The notes: generated from the sequence alone by a model not told the origin. Positions 23,258 to 36,490 are shown, counted from the first letter of the stretch. The stretch: DNA of 64,000 bases from Engraulis encrasicolus (GCF_034702125.1 NC_085869.1:20698677-20762676), one strand, 5' to 3'. A program made the numbers and translations.

Positions 23258-23481
23258 CGTAATTGGCCCTGTATCGTCATTGAGATTACCAAGGTGTTAA
23301 ATTAAATCTTTCTGTACCACCAGCTTGCATTTTAGTGCTTTGCGGAATGGTCTTAATGAGACCTCTGACATTCCCTCTTTAGTTTAAAAAGAGCTGCATA
23401 GTGAAGGTCATTGTGTTCTTTGCCATAGCAACAAAAGACAGGGATGGCTGAATACAGATTTCCTCTGTTGAAACACTCTCG
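23258..23481. promoter_or_regulatory. Putative conserved non-coding element, copy B
   Basis: Nearly identical to 19409-19632 (about 97% by eye), with the same TTAAATTAA and TCTTAATGAGACC motifs. Position and orientation are kept relative to diverged flanks. Confidence 0.55.
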
Positions 23482-23989
23482 CTCAGTTTGAGGGAAAGAT
23501 TTGTCTTATTTGAAAATGAAGTCTTGGTGATACTGCCTTGTGGTGGCATACCACACTGCGATTGTGACTGTTTTGATTGATATACGTACATTTGCCTGAC
23601 AAAGTGGTTAAAGGGTCTGTATCCATTTCTGCTTGTTTGGTGGTTTATCATGTCATGATTTTAATTGCGGTTCCATATCCCAATCCTCAGGCAATATTTG
23701 ACTCAAAGAGGATTTTACCAGATTAATGAAATGAAACAAAGCCATTTAAGCTATTCTTGGAATAGCTCTTCACACCACTGAGGTCATCATAATGACCTTG
23801 CTCGTTGATATCTGAGCTTTGAAATCTAGCTGGCCTAATTTTTTTTGCAATATTACAGGGTTAGACAATGATTTATAAGAAATGAATTAGCCTGAGATGA
23901 TGCATTCGCAACAGTGAGAGTTTTCAGCTGGGTTTCTCATGGTCACAGTAACCTTGAGCCTCTTCTCTATTAATCTTCTCGTTTTTAAA

Positions 23990-24145
23990 GATATTTTTAG
24001 GGCTTTTGTGCCTTTATTTTGTGACAGGACAGTGAAGGAGAGACAGGAAATGAGTGGGGGGAGAGAGAGACGGGGAAAGATCTGAATCGAACCCAGGTCG
24101 CCGGCATAGCAACCCAGTGCCTTACCATAAGACCACAGCAGGGCC
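23990..24145 (-). mobile_element. tRNA-headed SINE inside duplication copy B
   Basis: The minus strand shows box-B-like GGGTTCGATTCAGATC (24095-24080), a head ending near GGCCCTGCTGTGG (24145), a pyrimidine-rich body (CCGTCTCTCTCTCCCCCC) and a tail with AATAAAGGCACAAAAGCCC. It has no counterpart in copy A. Confidence 0.8.
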
Positions 24146-24309
24146 AACTTGAGTTGAACTGAACTGCCATTCGTCGTCTGAAGCAAGAGTATCGTTTTCT
24201 TGAAGAATTGTGTTCACAAGGCTATGACGGACACATACATATGGAGATACTGTGCAGACAAATACATCAAAAGACAAATGGACTACTAATATTACAACCA
24301 ATAATAATA

Positions 24310-26170
24310 ACACTGCCTCTGGTCACAATTCTCAAGGCTGAAAATTAGCATGCACCTAAATCAACAAGATCTTGGTCTGCTATTTTGAAAAAATAAAAAA
24401 ACATGTTAATAGTCCATTAATATTAAAAGTCAATGGGGGTAATCCATAAAAATAGAATCTAACTAATCTTCAACCTTTAGTCCTTGGGCCATATGTCTCG
24501 ATTTAGTTTGAATGTCAAAGCAAATTGTTATGCTTCCTATTAAATAAGTTTCTCTTTCATCTGCTCTGATCATTCCTGTCATGGACACTGAAGTGTGCAG
24601 ATGTGTGTTGTTGTGTGCCTAGTGTGTCAGCGTCTCTACAGAGGCACATGCTTAAGTGAAAATACCTAATAATATAATGAAGGTCATGGAATGTGAAATG
24701 GCTCTGTAATATATGAAAAGCTTTGTTACGAAATGGAGTATATCCATTTTGGAACATACATTTTTGTATTGGGCATTGCAAAATGCATTTTATACAGGTT
24801 TATAAAGTCTTAAAATATTTGAATGGCAAGAATTCACACAGAGATGACCGGACTTCTGAACAGTCATTTCCAATAATAAAATGCAAAAGTCAAAATTGGT
24901 GGATACATCGTTTTGCAACGAAAGTCTTCATATTCAGAACTGCCCACAAAATAATTCCTCACATGTTGCTCCCATGGTTGGCTAAGGCACATCTCAAACT
25001 GAAGTCTAGCGTTAGTCGCAAACAGCTGTCTTGCAGTTGAAACCGAACTGAACAGCAGTGGTTCATGTGGAAATACAATAGGCTATAATCAGTAGGACTT
25101 ATCTGACTTAGTATGTTCACAGAGTGCAAACGCTTCATGCAGCCTCAAAACACCAAAAGCGAGATTAAGTCAGTGTTTTCATTATAGGTGAGGCATTGGT
25201 ACAGAATTAAAATAGGATTGCTAGATTATTGCTCCATGCATCTTCATTAGGAGGCTGTGTAAGATGCAAGTGTCATCTTAATGAGAAACTATGGGCTTCA
25301 AATGAGGCGATTTTATCAGCATATACATGCAGATAACGGATGTATTACTCACTGAATGTCATCTCCAAGACACAGTTATATTTCACTGTAATTAGTCATT
25401 TCCTATATTGAATAATCGTATTTGGGAAAAAAATAAAACGATGAAGTAATAGACCTAAGGGGAATCCCAAAGGTTGTAGGCAGTAATACATGCAAGGTTG
25501 TCTCCTTGACAATTCTTTGCTTGAGTCTGGGTGTGCTATTTTGATATGGGGGCGGGGGGTGGCGTGGTGGGTTGGAGTGAAAAAAGGGTTCCGTTGTCCA
25601 GGGCCCATGGAGAGGGGGAAGAACTGAGTCCTCATTACACTGTATGTGGTGAGTTGTGGGGGCTTTCAGATCACTACGCTCCGGTCCCAGCCAAGCCTAC
25701 GCTGTCAGTGCCCCTTCTGGCAGTAACCTCTTGCGTGAAAGGCTGCACTGACTTTGGTACATGCTGCAGTCCCCAAGACAATTTGGCAAACAGTGTGACC
25801 ACTTACTTAGCCCTGATCCATTTCCTCTGAGTCACTCGAGCAGAAGAATGCGAAACACAGACCACCGGCCAATGGACTGTAAAATCTAGCTCAGCTCGGG
25901 GCTGGAAAAGAGAGAAAAAAAAATCTTTATTTTTAGAAAACCTGGAATGTTGATGGTGTATGGTTTAATATACAGTATACAGAAACAAAACATGAAAAAA
26001 TGTGCATTCCATCAGTGAATTACACTTTCAGCTGCAATACAATGCACTGTACGTATGGTATACTATCTAGTGAAGTAAGAATATTGATGTAATGGAGTCA
26101 TTCAAGTCATGGATTAATTGGACTGTGTAATAGAAAGTAAAATGTCTTAAGGTGGTGAAAATATAGCAAA
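24310..26170. other. Unassigned DNA
   Basis: No gene. A segment around 25545-25690 (GGGGCGGGGGGTGG, CCAGGGCCCATGG) resembles the GGCCC-rich MITE family but has no ends. 25140-25330 is AT-rich with ATTAAGTC and CTTAATGAG motifs. Confidence 0.45.
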
Positions 26171-26966
26171 AAACTAGAATGGGCACTCGGTAGAGCGCAA
26201 ACCTTCGCCTACGCCACTTATTTTTTTCTGGCCATCTTCAGAGTGTGGGGCATAACATTCTCCAAATTTTGGTGTTAGTTTCATGTAAATCGGACCAGAG
26301 TATCGTAATATTACATTTTTGGCCCAGTCTTGACCTCTTATTCAATTCCGCATGCACACGTTGTTCTGGCATATAGTGCTTGGCAAAGAGAAAAGTTTTT
26401 GACCTTTTCGTGACCGTGACCTTGACCTTTGACCCAATCACTCCCAAAAAGTAATCGATTGTTCCTTGGGTCATGACCAATCATCCCACTAAATTTCATA
26501 CAAATCGGCTGAATTTACGTTTTTGACCTTTTCGTGACCTTGACCTTGACCTTTGACCCAATCACTCCCAAAAAGTAATCGACTGTTCCTTGGGTCATGA
26601 CCAATCATCCCAGAAAATTTCATAAAAATCGGCTCAATTTACGTTTTGACCTTTTTGTGACCTTGACCTTGACCTTTGACCTTTGACCCAATCACTCCCA
26701 AAAAGTAATCGATTGTTCCTTGGGTCATGACCAATCATCCCACTAAATTTCATAAAAATCGGCTCAATTTACGTTTTTGACCTTGACCTTTGACCCAATC
26801 ACTCCCAAAAACTAATCGATTGTTCCTTGGGTCATGACCAATCATCCCACTAAATTTCATAAAAATCGGCTCAGTTCTGTCTGAGTTATATGAAGTACAA
26901 ACAAACAAACATATTCACAAATAAATACATGGCGATCAAAACATAACCTTCTGGCGAAGGTAACAA
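26171..26966. mobile_element. Repeat element with AACCTTCGCC/GGCGAAGGT ends and internal tandem array
   Basis: Starts ACTAGAATGGGCACTCGG, with AACCTTCGCC near 26200. Ends ACATAACCTTCTGGCGAAGG near 26960 after an ACAAACAAACAAAC run. The type is common in fish genomes. No ORF. Superfamily not assigned. Confidence 0.65.
26401..26880. repeat. Four-copy tandem repeat, unit about 123-130 bp
   Basis: Copies start at about 26401, 26525, 26648 and 26778. Each runs from the TGACCTTGACCTTTGACCC block, through AATCACTCCCAAAAAGTAATC and TTCCTTGGGTCATGACCAATC, to AAATCGGCT. The third copy gains one extra TTTGACC and the fourth loses the front. Confidence 0.95.
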
Positions 26967-27200
26967 TGGTCATGGCCAGCACTAGTCTGCCTTAATCACC
27001 CCTCTACTATATGCCTTTTTGCAGTGATATGCAGCGGGGATCACGTCACTAAAGCATTTGTTTTCATAATTTTCCAGAATTTATTCAAAAGCTCAGTTGC
27101 CCAAGTAAGTGCTATTCAGAATACAGGGAAACCTTTCTGCACAGTAAATTCTACAGTGTTTATTCAACTCCTAGAGTATTACCAACACTATGGTTGTTAA

Positions 27201-27302
27201 AGGTGCACTGTGTAGGAATGTGGCCAGAGTGAAAAAGGTAATATTTGTGAATGGGCTGCATGAATTCTGAAAAAAAGACTAAAAATATTACACAGTGCAC
27301 CT
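27201..27302. mobile_element. TTAA-type MITE, AGGTGCACTGTGTA family, short copy
   Basis: 102 bp. Flanked by TTAA (27197-27200 and 27303-27306), with ends AGGTGCACTGTGTA and TACACAGTGCACCT. Confidence 0.9.
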
Positions 27303-27309
27303 TTAAAAT

Positions 27310-30229
27310 TAGACTTTGAGTGTTGAGCAAACACAAAATGTACTGAGTGATTTATGTCTGGTGTGCTGTGGCAATGTGGACGCATTGCTAAAAAAAAATC
27401 AATTATAAATATGTTAGATTGTTCAGTGTGATGTGCATGACGGAGCGAGTAGCATGTTAAATGTGTTAGCTGAGGAGGAAAATCAAAGTAAACCCAATTT
27501 ATGAGCTTGTATTAGAGGCTTCCTCATGCGCCTCTTTTTATTCAGTGGTGTGTTGCTGCAGAAAGCCTGAAAGCAACACATCTACTTACAAGAGTGGTCT
27601 GTTTTTCTTCTCTACACTCACTTAGGACCACTGCTGCTTGAGAGTACTATTTTAACTCACATATTAAGATGTGACATAAGTTTGATTTGTAATAAAGACC
27701 TTAACATTTTTTAAAATGTTGAACAAAAGACTGTGCCAGAATTTAAAATAAAAAAAACCTGACCATTCCCACACTGACCCCTGTGAGTGAGGAGGATGGT
27801 CCTATTATTTAGCCAGAACTGATAGAATAATAGATGGCATAATTTAAACCCGGGGCAGCCTGCCTCTCCTGTGCCAACCCTGAGGAGCACTGACATTGAA
27901 CTGTCGGGGAGCAGTATTCCTCAGATGTGACACACCCTTGGTCTCCAGACCCAGTGTGTGATTAATTAGCGGTGAGCACCTTCGCAGAAGCTCCTCCCCT
28001 CTCGGTGGCCTTCGGCTGGCAGGTCTACTCTGCTAACCACATGGGTCAAGGCCGCTACATTTCAAAGCATCTGCCCAAGTTTCCTTTTTTTGCTCAAAAG
28101 ACAATTGTATACTATACGCTATACAAGTAAAATAAAAGAAGCCATATTTATCTGGCAAATTATCAGAACTTGAGTCTCGAGGCCACCTGAAAAATTCCCA
28201 TACTTTCTTTCTATCCTTCTTTCATTCCTTTTTAAACAAATATTTTGGTTAATAATCATGTTTGAATGAAATACCCCTTTTCCCCTACACTCCCATGCAG
28301 TGGGGCAAATTAACAACTGTCATTATGTTTTTTGTTTTTTTTATTGCACAAAACTCCCAGCTTCCTACAATCACGACATATCACACAACTTCCAGACCAT
28401 AAATATGAAATGAAATGGTAGAGTATTATGGGATGGTCAGGACCAGGCTACAAAACTCCAGCCTTGTGCTAGGATTATAACTCTTATAACTAACTTGGCA
28501 CAAGCTACCTCCATTCTGTGTTGCGCTATAGGCATACAGATATGCTTTCCACCTTACTTTGGACAGTCGTGGCACGTGTGTTAATAATCTGATCATGTGT
28601 TGTTGTTAACACAGCTTGTTTCCTTACCACTCCCAGATGTTTCCTAGTAGCCTACACACAGGCAAGACAAGGCTAGCACAACACAAGAAGAACTGAAAGC
28701 ATAATCAAAGGCTATGACTTGGCTTAACCTTCAATGACATTTTCTTCCCCCTCAAATTTTATTTAAATTTTAAATACAGAAATTCCAATATATTTATTTC
28801 TACTGCACCCTGACTCCTGTGAAGTCATATCAATCTACAGCCCTCCCCCTCACCAAACTATATAGTTTACCGTAGTCACTGTAGCATCCTGTGAGTGGCA
28901 CCCATCTATTTCAACTTTATGTAATGGACCATTCCACCTGTTGTCGCGCGCTTACGTAGCCTGGCGGACACGGAGTACATGTAATGTCGGTAAGTACTAG
29001 GCCTAATTTAGAATTGAATGGGGAATCGGAGGATTGTACTGTACATTAGGTTGAGTGACACAAACAAGTTTCAAACTACCAGTAATGTAAAATTTTCACA
29101 TGCACAATAATAAACCAATAGGGTAGACCTAAAGCGGAAAAAACTAGCCTAGCGTCCTAATGAGTGAAGGTTCCTCCATAGACATTTTATAGACGTCAAA
29201 TCAAATTAGTAAGCCAAACTAGTGCCCTCGTGCCTGGTGCACAGCTCTTGCTGAACAGAAGAAGGGACTGCCCAATCAGATGACGCCATTTATCTTAAAC
29301 CATAGGCATACCGTAGGCTGTATAGCCTATTAAAACAGTGCGCCTTAATAACGCACCTTATAAGTAGGCCTAATTATAGCTTAGGGATACACAATATGTG
29401 GCGATCAAGCTCGGTTGCTTTAGAAATATAAATCGTTGGTACAAGTTTGCAAATTGATACAAGCTGAAACGACACGCCTGAAAAAACAAAATTGTGGCGG
29501 GAAATGGGTACGGTAACTTGAAATTCTTCATATTTCCATACACATGGTGCAGCTGTAGGCCTACACATGGTGACCCAGTTATAATGCTGTGCTAATATGG
29601 AAATCCCTGGGGCTTGAGGAAAACCAACATGATGTACAAAAAAACATTAGACAGGCCTAAGTTTCTTTTTTGGTTTTAAATCATTTTGGATAGAATCTAA
29701 ACTGGAGTTCAGTAGGCCTACGCCTAATGAGTAGGTAGGCTAAGCTTAATAGCTGGCTTTAAGAAACCTATTTGATTCATTCAGGAATGAAATTAAGGAA
29801 GAGATAGAGAAATGCTTTTCACAGACTGAGGGCTGCAGTACTAGCATGTCAATTAGGCCTTCTGTCAAGGTAGGTCAAAGTGAACTCTATTGTCAGTCAT
29901 ACCATGTAACAGAGATCACACAGGTGGGCAAAAGTAAAAGTAAATTCATGGTGTAACATCACTAGCATATGATACATAGTTGCTACACCATTTACTCCAT
30001 TGTACCTAATGAGATAGATAGAATGTGTTGTTGCTGAAAAATGCTAAAAACCTAATAAGGACTCACGACAAAGTTCATCCAACCATTGCAGTGTCAACGG
30101 ATTGTAAGACCAGTACACAGGTCTACTGGTTTCTCAGATAAGTTACCTCTGTTGGAAAGAAACTGATTCTTTTATCACTTTTACCTTTGACACCTCTGCG
30201 GGTGGGGGCTTAGGGAGTTCATGCAGTGG
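27310..30229. other. Unassigned DNA
   Basis: No gene or repeat with ends. 28944-29000 is a small GC-rich island (GTCGCGCGCTTACGTAGCC) followed by a consensus-like donor GTCGGTAAGTA at 28985. This alone does not support an exon. Confidence 0.45.
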
Positions 30230-30237
30230 GTGTAGTA

Positions 30238-30575
30238 CATTGGTTGCCAAACTTTTTCCCCTTTTACATTTCAGTGTGGTTCGCGCACCCCCTAAGCGAA
30301 TGTTGCACAACCGCACATTTTGAGCAAACCTCATTTCCAATAGACATGACGTTTTTTCTGCCATCTTTACAATGGAACTTGTTGCATGACAAGTCTAGGA
30401 ATTTACATTTAAGATGAATCCTTCCAACATACAGTACAATTCACCAAATAACATGTAATGTTCATTAATTCTGTAAAAACACACATCTCAGCCAGTACTC
30501 TGTTCAGCTTGCGCACCCCCTTGTGGCAAGCTGCGCACCCCCAGGGGTGCACGCACCCCAGTTTGGGAAACCCTG
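30238..30575. mobile_element. hAT-like MITE
   Basis: 338 bp. Starts CATTGGTTGCCAAAC and ends GTTTGGGAAACCCTG, with repeated GCGCACCCCC. Perfect 8-bp duplication GTGTAGTA (30230-30237, 30576-30583). Confidence 0.93.
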
Positions 30576-30583
30576 GTGTAGTA

Positions 30584-32544
30584 GACACTCCAGGAGAAGT
30601 AGAGGTGGCTGTTTGAGAATTAGGGCCCATTCATTAGCTTGGGTCTTAGTTTGATGATGACATAATATTTCTCTGATGGCTTATTGCTCCGATCTCACAA
30701 TAATAGTTCCCATTGACAAATAAAATCATTATAGACCAAATTATTAGACTGAAGCATAAGCCAAGACTTCATTTAAACACAAGCCGTTATAGTGAATTTT
30801 ATGAGAATTATAATATTATAGTGAATTTTATGAGAATAATAAGTAAACCATGCATAATCGATAATAATAAGGTTTCCATGTGTTTTATAAAAATGCAGTT
30901 ATTGAATGAAAGACGGGGAATTCAAGTAGCAGGTGGAAAGCCCGACCATGGCCTCACAAATATTTAAAATGTTAAATGTATCGGTGAACCATCAAATAGG
31001 CGTCCTAAGAGTCATAAGGAATGGGTTTGTTTAGAGGTCAGGCCCAATGGGCTTTGGAGGAATTTGGAGCCCAATATTTGTGTGCAGTCATGAGTCAGAA
31101 GTCATAAATACTACTGCATCAATCATTATTAAACTCTTAGAATACACCATATGCTATAAATGTGTCAGAATCTGAAGAACACTGAGTTCAGAGGAAGTGT
31201 GATATTTCATTGTAGATAGTAAAATGTATGGCTGGCAGGTACTATGTCCCACAGTGGAACCATGAAAACACTTATAAAGTGTATTAGTATTATCACAGAA
31301 AGTTCTGCTTCTTGAGGTATACTCTACCATGTTTGAGAATTGGCACTAGTTTGTAGGCCTAAAATGGTGCGGGTAGATAAAAAAAGCATTATTGAAAAAG
31401 CATCCAAGTAATTTTCTACTTAAAATGTTGAAATAATGGCAGAGCGCCGTAGCGGTCATGCTGGCAAGTTTAATAATGTTTCCCATTAGAGGTTAAACAG
31501 GGTAATGGCTCTTAATTTGTCTTGTAATTTCTGATAGAGTGTAATAGGTGCAGGGTGTTAATTAATAAACAATGCCCCTTGATACACGCAAGGCCAATTA
31601 ATAGCACCGCCAAAATGAGCAGCGTGATGAATGGACAGAAACGGTGATGATGAACCTGCGCTGAGAACGGCTAGATTACAGCAGGGACTGAGGGGGCCCG
31701 TCCCGTCCCAGCAGTGAAGCACATCCTTCACAGTGGCATCCTGCTTGATGCTGCAGTGCAGCAGGTGTGGGATGCGCTGCGGGCCGGGCGGCGATTGTTT
31801 GTCTTGCTCAATAGGCGTTAGTCCAATGGGACCTGGAGGATGGAAACAAACCATAGCAGTCTTCATCGGCCTCATGCCGGAGGTCCATAGTTAGGGGGCC
31901 AACTGCTCAGGAGGAACCTGTCAAATGTTCTGCACTGTGCATTTCATTTCAGATGGTTAGATGTTGCACCCAAGTAATCATGGCAGGTACTGTATGATGG
32001 ATGATGAATGCTCTCCATTTCGGCAAACATCTGTATGATGAAATGAGTTTGTTTGGTCGTCAGCTAACTTATGAATAATTTACAGAAACGAATAGAATCA
32101 CAACATTAAGTATGCTGATACTATTGAGGACAGAACCACGAGCGAGGACCTGTTAACTATGGTTGGTATAGCTTGCAAATTGAGTCAGGCGAGGCCTATT
32201 GTTGTAATTTGTCTTGTGTTGTGTTGCACAAAGTGGGATAACCTGAAGCTTGATGTAGCAAGGTCAGTAAATGACCACTAGTCATCACTCATGACACCCC
32301 TGTTTCTTGAATTAACTTTGGACCAGGTAAGTGCAGGGGTGATACTCTGATGGATAGATTGACTAGTTATTAGCAATAGTTGGGCAATTGAGTAATTGAG
32401 AGGGAAAAGTGATCCTGCTCATGCAGATATGCCAGAACAGAAGCCAAGATTGAGACGGAGACGGGTGAGAGTCAGATCCATGCTGCTGCTGAGATCCATC
32501 GGCTTGTATGAACGGTCATCCGGGTACTTTGGCAACACATTTGA
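30584..32544. other. Unassigned DNA
   Basis: No gene. A 25-bp direct duplication (TATAGTGAATTTTATGAGAA) occurs at 30789 and 30819. 31440-31620 is rich in TTAATTTG, TTAATTAATAAA and CCAATTAAT and could be conserved non-coding DNA. Confidence 0.4.
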
Positions 32545-32815
32545 GAGCAAGCAAGGGGACCTCACACACCTTTATGCCATGCAGTAGTATACTTTTATTG
32601 CATTTTAGAAAACAAAACAGTGATACCCAATTGAAGTGCAAACGTTTCGATCACAGTCAGACCATCATCAGTGCATGCAATGTTGCGCTGATGATGGTCT
32701 GAGAAACATTTGCACTGCACTTAACTTGGGTAGTATTTTTTCATTTTCTAAAATGCCATAAAAGTATACTATTGCTTCGGCATTCAGGCGGGCACCTTCC
32801 CCTTGCTTTCTCCTA
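32545..32815. mobile_element. Snap-back palindromic element
   Basis: Inverted arms of about 130 bp (AGCAAGGGGACC... and ...TTCCCCTTGCTTTC) meet near 32685. They contain AGTATACTTTTAT, CATTTTAGAAAA, CAGACCATCATCAG and GCAAACGTTTCGATCA with their complements. No ORF. Confidence 0.75.
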
Positions 32816-33147
32816 ATTCACCTTTTGGAACCTACGCACCCACCAGGCACCAAGTCCAAAGGTGCGATACCTCCACTGGAAAGAACAACACGTTTTCAGA
32901 GCTCTTTTGGAAGACTTTGGGGTGGTGATATGTCCGGTCATCCAGCATTGGTTGTGTCAGGGTCACTTCAGATGGGGGAATGTTATTGATCTGTTTTTGT
33001 CCTTGCTGTGCAGTTACTGTGGTCTGCTCTGTCAAGCCAGTGAGCCATTCCTGTGTGTTCTGCTGAATGGAGGCTGACAGGCAGAGAGTCCTAGGGTAAG
33101 GTGGGGAAGATGGCAGAATCTGTAATGGGATAAAAGAAGGATATGTT

Positions 33148-33337
33148 CAGTGGTGTAGTCTACTTTTTTATGGTGGGTATACTGTATATTTGAGTATTTT
33201 TTGAAGTGGGTATACTGTATGTATTTGTGCTATTAAAAATAATGGATCAATCCAGTTTAAGTGGGTATACTGAAATCCCTGAAATTACGAAGTGGATATA
33301 CTCCGTATACTCGCGTTCTACGTAGAGTACACCACTG
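33148..33337. mobile_element. hAT-like MITE with internal GTGGGTATACTG repeats
   Basis: 190 bp. TIRs CAGTGGTGTAGTCTAC and GTAGAGTACACCACTG. The flanks GGATATGTT and GGATGTTCC are similar but not a clean duplication. GTGGGTATACTG occurs three times, with a GTGGATATACTC variant. Confidence 0.7.
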
Positions 33338-33615
33338 GATGTTCCTTTTCCGTGTTGATCAATTCCATCATTAGCATTTTTTTTGTATTGTTGGCCAGTG
33401 TAGTAACTGAATATTTTGTTTTGCAATATATGTCATCTTACCTTCCTCTGTGAAACTTAAATCAACATTTGTTTGGGGAACTGCTGTCCTCAGAGTAGGT
33501 TCAGAGGACAAAACATCAGTCCATTCAGTTAACCAGACTGTAATAAACATATTCAGACTGTAATAAACATAGCCATTTGGCCAGTTGCAATGTTATCCTG
33601 GCTTCCCTGTTCGTG

Positions 33616-33882
<267 letters not shown>

Positions 33883-34559
33883 TCATTGAAATCTACCGTT
33901 TGCCAGGGGTACAGGTTGCTCTCTCTGATTGCTCTTGTTAGCAAATGAATATAATTGGCTGTTTTTTAGAAGATACATGGGCTTTTGGACCACAGGAGGA
34001 CTCTTGCTTTCCCTTCAAACTGTCTGTCATCCGTTTGCATGCTGACTCTAAAACAGCATGCCATCTGTTTTTTTTTCTCTTTTCTGTCATGTGCAACCAA
34101 GTATTTCCCAGCCGAACAGGAACCTCGGAACATTGAAAAGTATTCCGTCTTCATGTGTGCCGAAAGCAGCAGTGACTCCAGATGAGCCGGGCTTCTCATC
34201 CTTCAGAGCTGTCATATCTCCCACGGGAGGTCAAGAAAGAGAACATGGGGGTTGTTCTCTCTCCACAGGCCTGCTCTCAACACCCGCCCGCCACACTGCC
34301 TATAAGCCCTTCCATCAGCCTTGACAATATCTCTGGACATCCATGGCTTAGTAAGACAGCACACCAGCGCCCACTTGTAGCCCCTTTGCTGAATTGGCTG
34401 AATAAATTCTTGGCTCTACACTACGTCTGGTTCCTGTTTTCTGTTTTCTGTGGAGCGATGTTGAGCGGAAGGATTTGGCCGGTGTTCTGACAAATGGTCC
34501 TGTTCTGTCAGATATGTCTGTTAAACTGTCCTACATCGCCAAAGATTGACGTCAGACAT

Positions 34560-36248
34560 GTTTGTTCAACAACTTATCCTGGATGCAGGAAGGCTGAAAG
34601 ACAGTGGTATAAATCCTAAATAATGCTGGCATAAAACTTGAAGTCCACTACCAAATCTATAAACACACACTCTCGAAATACAACAATGAAATTTCTAGAC
34701 AATCTTTTTCTCTGACATAATTAACAGAAATATTAATAAAGCACGCTTCCTGTTTGGCACTGTGGAAAAGCTAGCAAGGCCCCCAAATCAAATGCCCTCT
34801 GAGTTCCTCTCAGTCAGCAAATGCAATGAGTTTGCATCCTTTTTCAAAGGAAAGATTGAAAAAATATGTACAAACATACTCACACAGGTGCAACCGGCCC
34901 ATGATTCGGACCAATTTGCTCCGGTGAAGTTAAATCTTAACCTCATGAGAAATTTTCATTTAGTTGATGTGGATATTCTTAACAGAACGGTACAAAGTCT
35001 TAGCTCGTCTACATCTGACTTAGATATTCTACCAACAGCCTTCTTCAAATCCATCTTACATCTAATATCACCAGATGTACCTCAGATCATCAACAACTCA
35101 CTACAAACAGGCATATTCCCAGACTGTCTGAAAGAAGCTTACTGAAAAAGAACAACCTGGATGCACTGGTACTAAACAACTATAGGCCCATATACAATCT
35201 ACCATTCATGGGTAAAATAATAGCGAAAATTGTTTTTAACCAATTAACTGCCTTTCTAATGTCTAATAGCTACCTTGAGGAGTTTCAATCAGGTTTCCGT
35301 GCCTACCACAGCACTGAAACAGCTCTTATTAAAGCTATGAATGACATAAGATTGAATTCTGATGCTGGCAAAACATCCGTCTTGGTTCTACTAGACTTAA
35401 GTGCCGCTTTCGACACAATTGATCATGCAATACTACTACATAGACTGGAACACTGGGTTGACTTTACAGGCATAGTGATCAACTGGTTAAAATCGTACTT
35501 ACAACAAAGACGTTTTTTTCTCACCACTGGAAGACATACCTCATCACCGATTTCTCTGAACTGTGGGGTCCCCCAGGGCTCCATTCTGGGACCACTACTG
35601 TTCAATCTGTATATGCTGCCACTGGGACATATTATCAAGAATAACTCCATAAATTATGATTGATGGTGGGATGATACCCAACTCTACTTATCTATGTCTC
35701 CCAATGACTACACCCCCCTTGAATCACTCTATCATTGCATTGACCAAATTAACAAATGGGTGTTTCACAATTTCCTCCAGCTGAACACAGATAAAACTGA
35801 AGTAATTATATTTGGGAAAAGAGAGGAGAGACAAAAGATTACTACTATCCTTGAAACGAAGGGACTGACAGTAAGGGATACAGTTAAAAATCTTGGGGTC
35901 CTCATTAACCGTGACCTAAACTTTAACAGTCACATGAAAGCTATTACTAAGTCTGCATTTTATCACATAAAAAATGTCTCTAGATTTAGGGGGCTTATGT
36001 TTAAACATGATCTGGAGAAGCTAATACATGCCTTCATTTCTAGTAAGGTTGATTACTGTAACAGTCTTTTTTACAGGCCTCCCCAAAAAGACCATCAAAC
36101 AGCTTCAACTTGTACAAAATGCAGCAGCAAGGGTTCTTACAAAAACAAGGAAGTTCAACCACATTACTCCAAATTTAAGATCGCTGCATTGGCTCCCAGT
36201 AAGCTACAGAATTGATTTTTTAAGGCAATGCTTCTTGTGTTTAAATCA
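34560..36248 (+). pseudogene. Jockey-superfamily LINE reverse transcriptase, 5' part
   Basis: Coding similarity begins upstream of the ORF at 34762 (SFFSDIINRNINKARFLFGT is readable near 34690-34750). The next frames are 34762-35145 (SKCNEFASFFKGKIEKI), 35208-35663 (FQSGFRAYHSTETALI, LLDLSAAFDTIDH, GVPQGSILGPLLFNLYMLPL) and 35694-36215 (NFLQLNTDKTEVIIFG, SSKVDYCNSLFYRPP). A frame change into 36028-36252 gives QLVQNAAARVLTKTRKFNHI and SLHWLPVSYRIDF. The catalytic YADD motif is lost: the frame reads INYD-stop-WWDDTQLYL near 35655-35685. At least three disruptions make it dead. The endonuclease is absent. It differs clearly from the L2 copy at 1495. It is cut at 36249 by a TTAA element and resumes at 37981. 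Confidence 0.88.
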
Positions 36249-36490
36249 TTAAAGGGGCATTCCACCGGTGGAGACATGAATATGTTACTGAAAGTGGGTC
36301 ATATGTATAGTAGAATAGTAACATACATTTCTAATTTGGTGCCTTCTTGGCCAAGAAAAGGCAGAAAATGACTTTTTAGTGCTTGTGGATTTGTGACAAC
36401 AATCCCCATAATGCACTGCAATGCTCAAGTTCCACAGGCCACACCCAGTTATTTGGGACTCTATGCATCATCCCTCCCTCAGCTTGCAGG

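Larger units (their letters stand above)
23060..24270. repeat. Direct duplication, copy B
   Basis: Partner of 19200-20095, about 3.85 kb downstream in the same orientation. It is longer because a SINE (23990-24145) has inserted here but not in copy A. Confidence 0.85.

Noticed and set aside
26401..26880. CRISPR-like array
   Set aside because: The units are contiguous 125-bp tandem repeats without spacers, and this is eukaryotic DNA.
28944..29000. Possible promoter with first exon and donor (GTCGGTAAGTA)
   Set aside because: One short GC-rich patch and one donor-like site do not make a gene; no downstream exon found.
31558..31875. 105-codon ORF on the minus strand
   Set aside because: No recognisable motif. 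It could be conserved DNA, but nothing supports translation.
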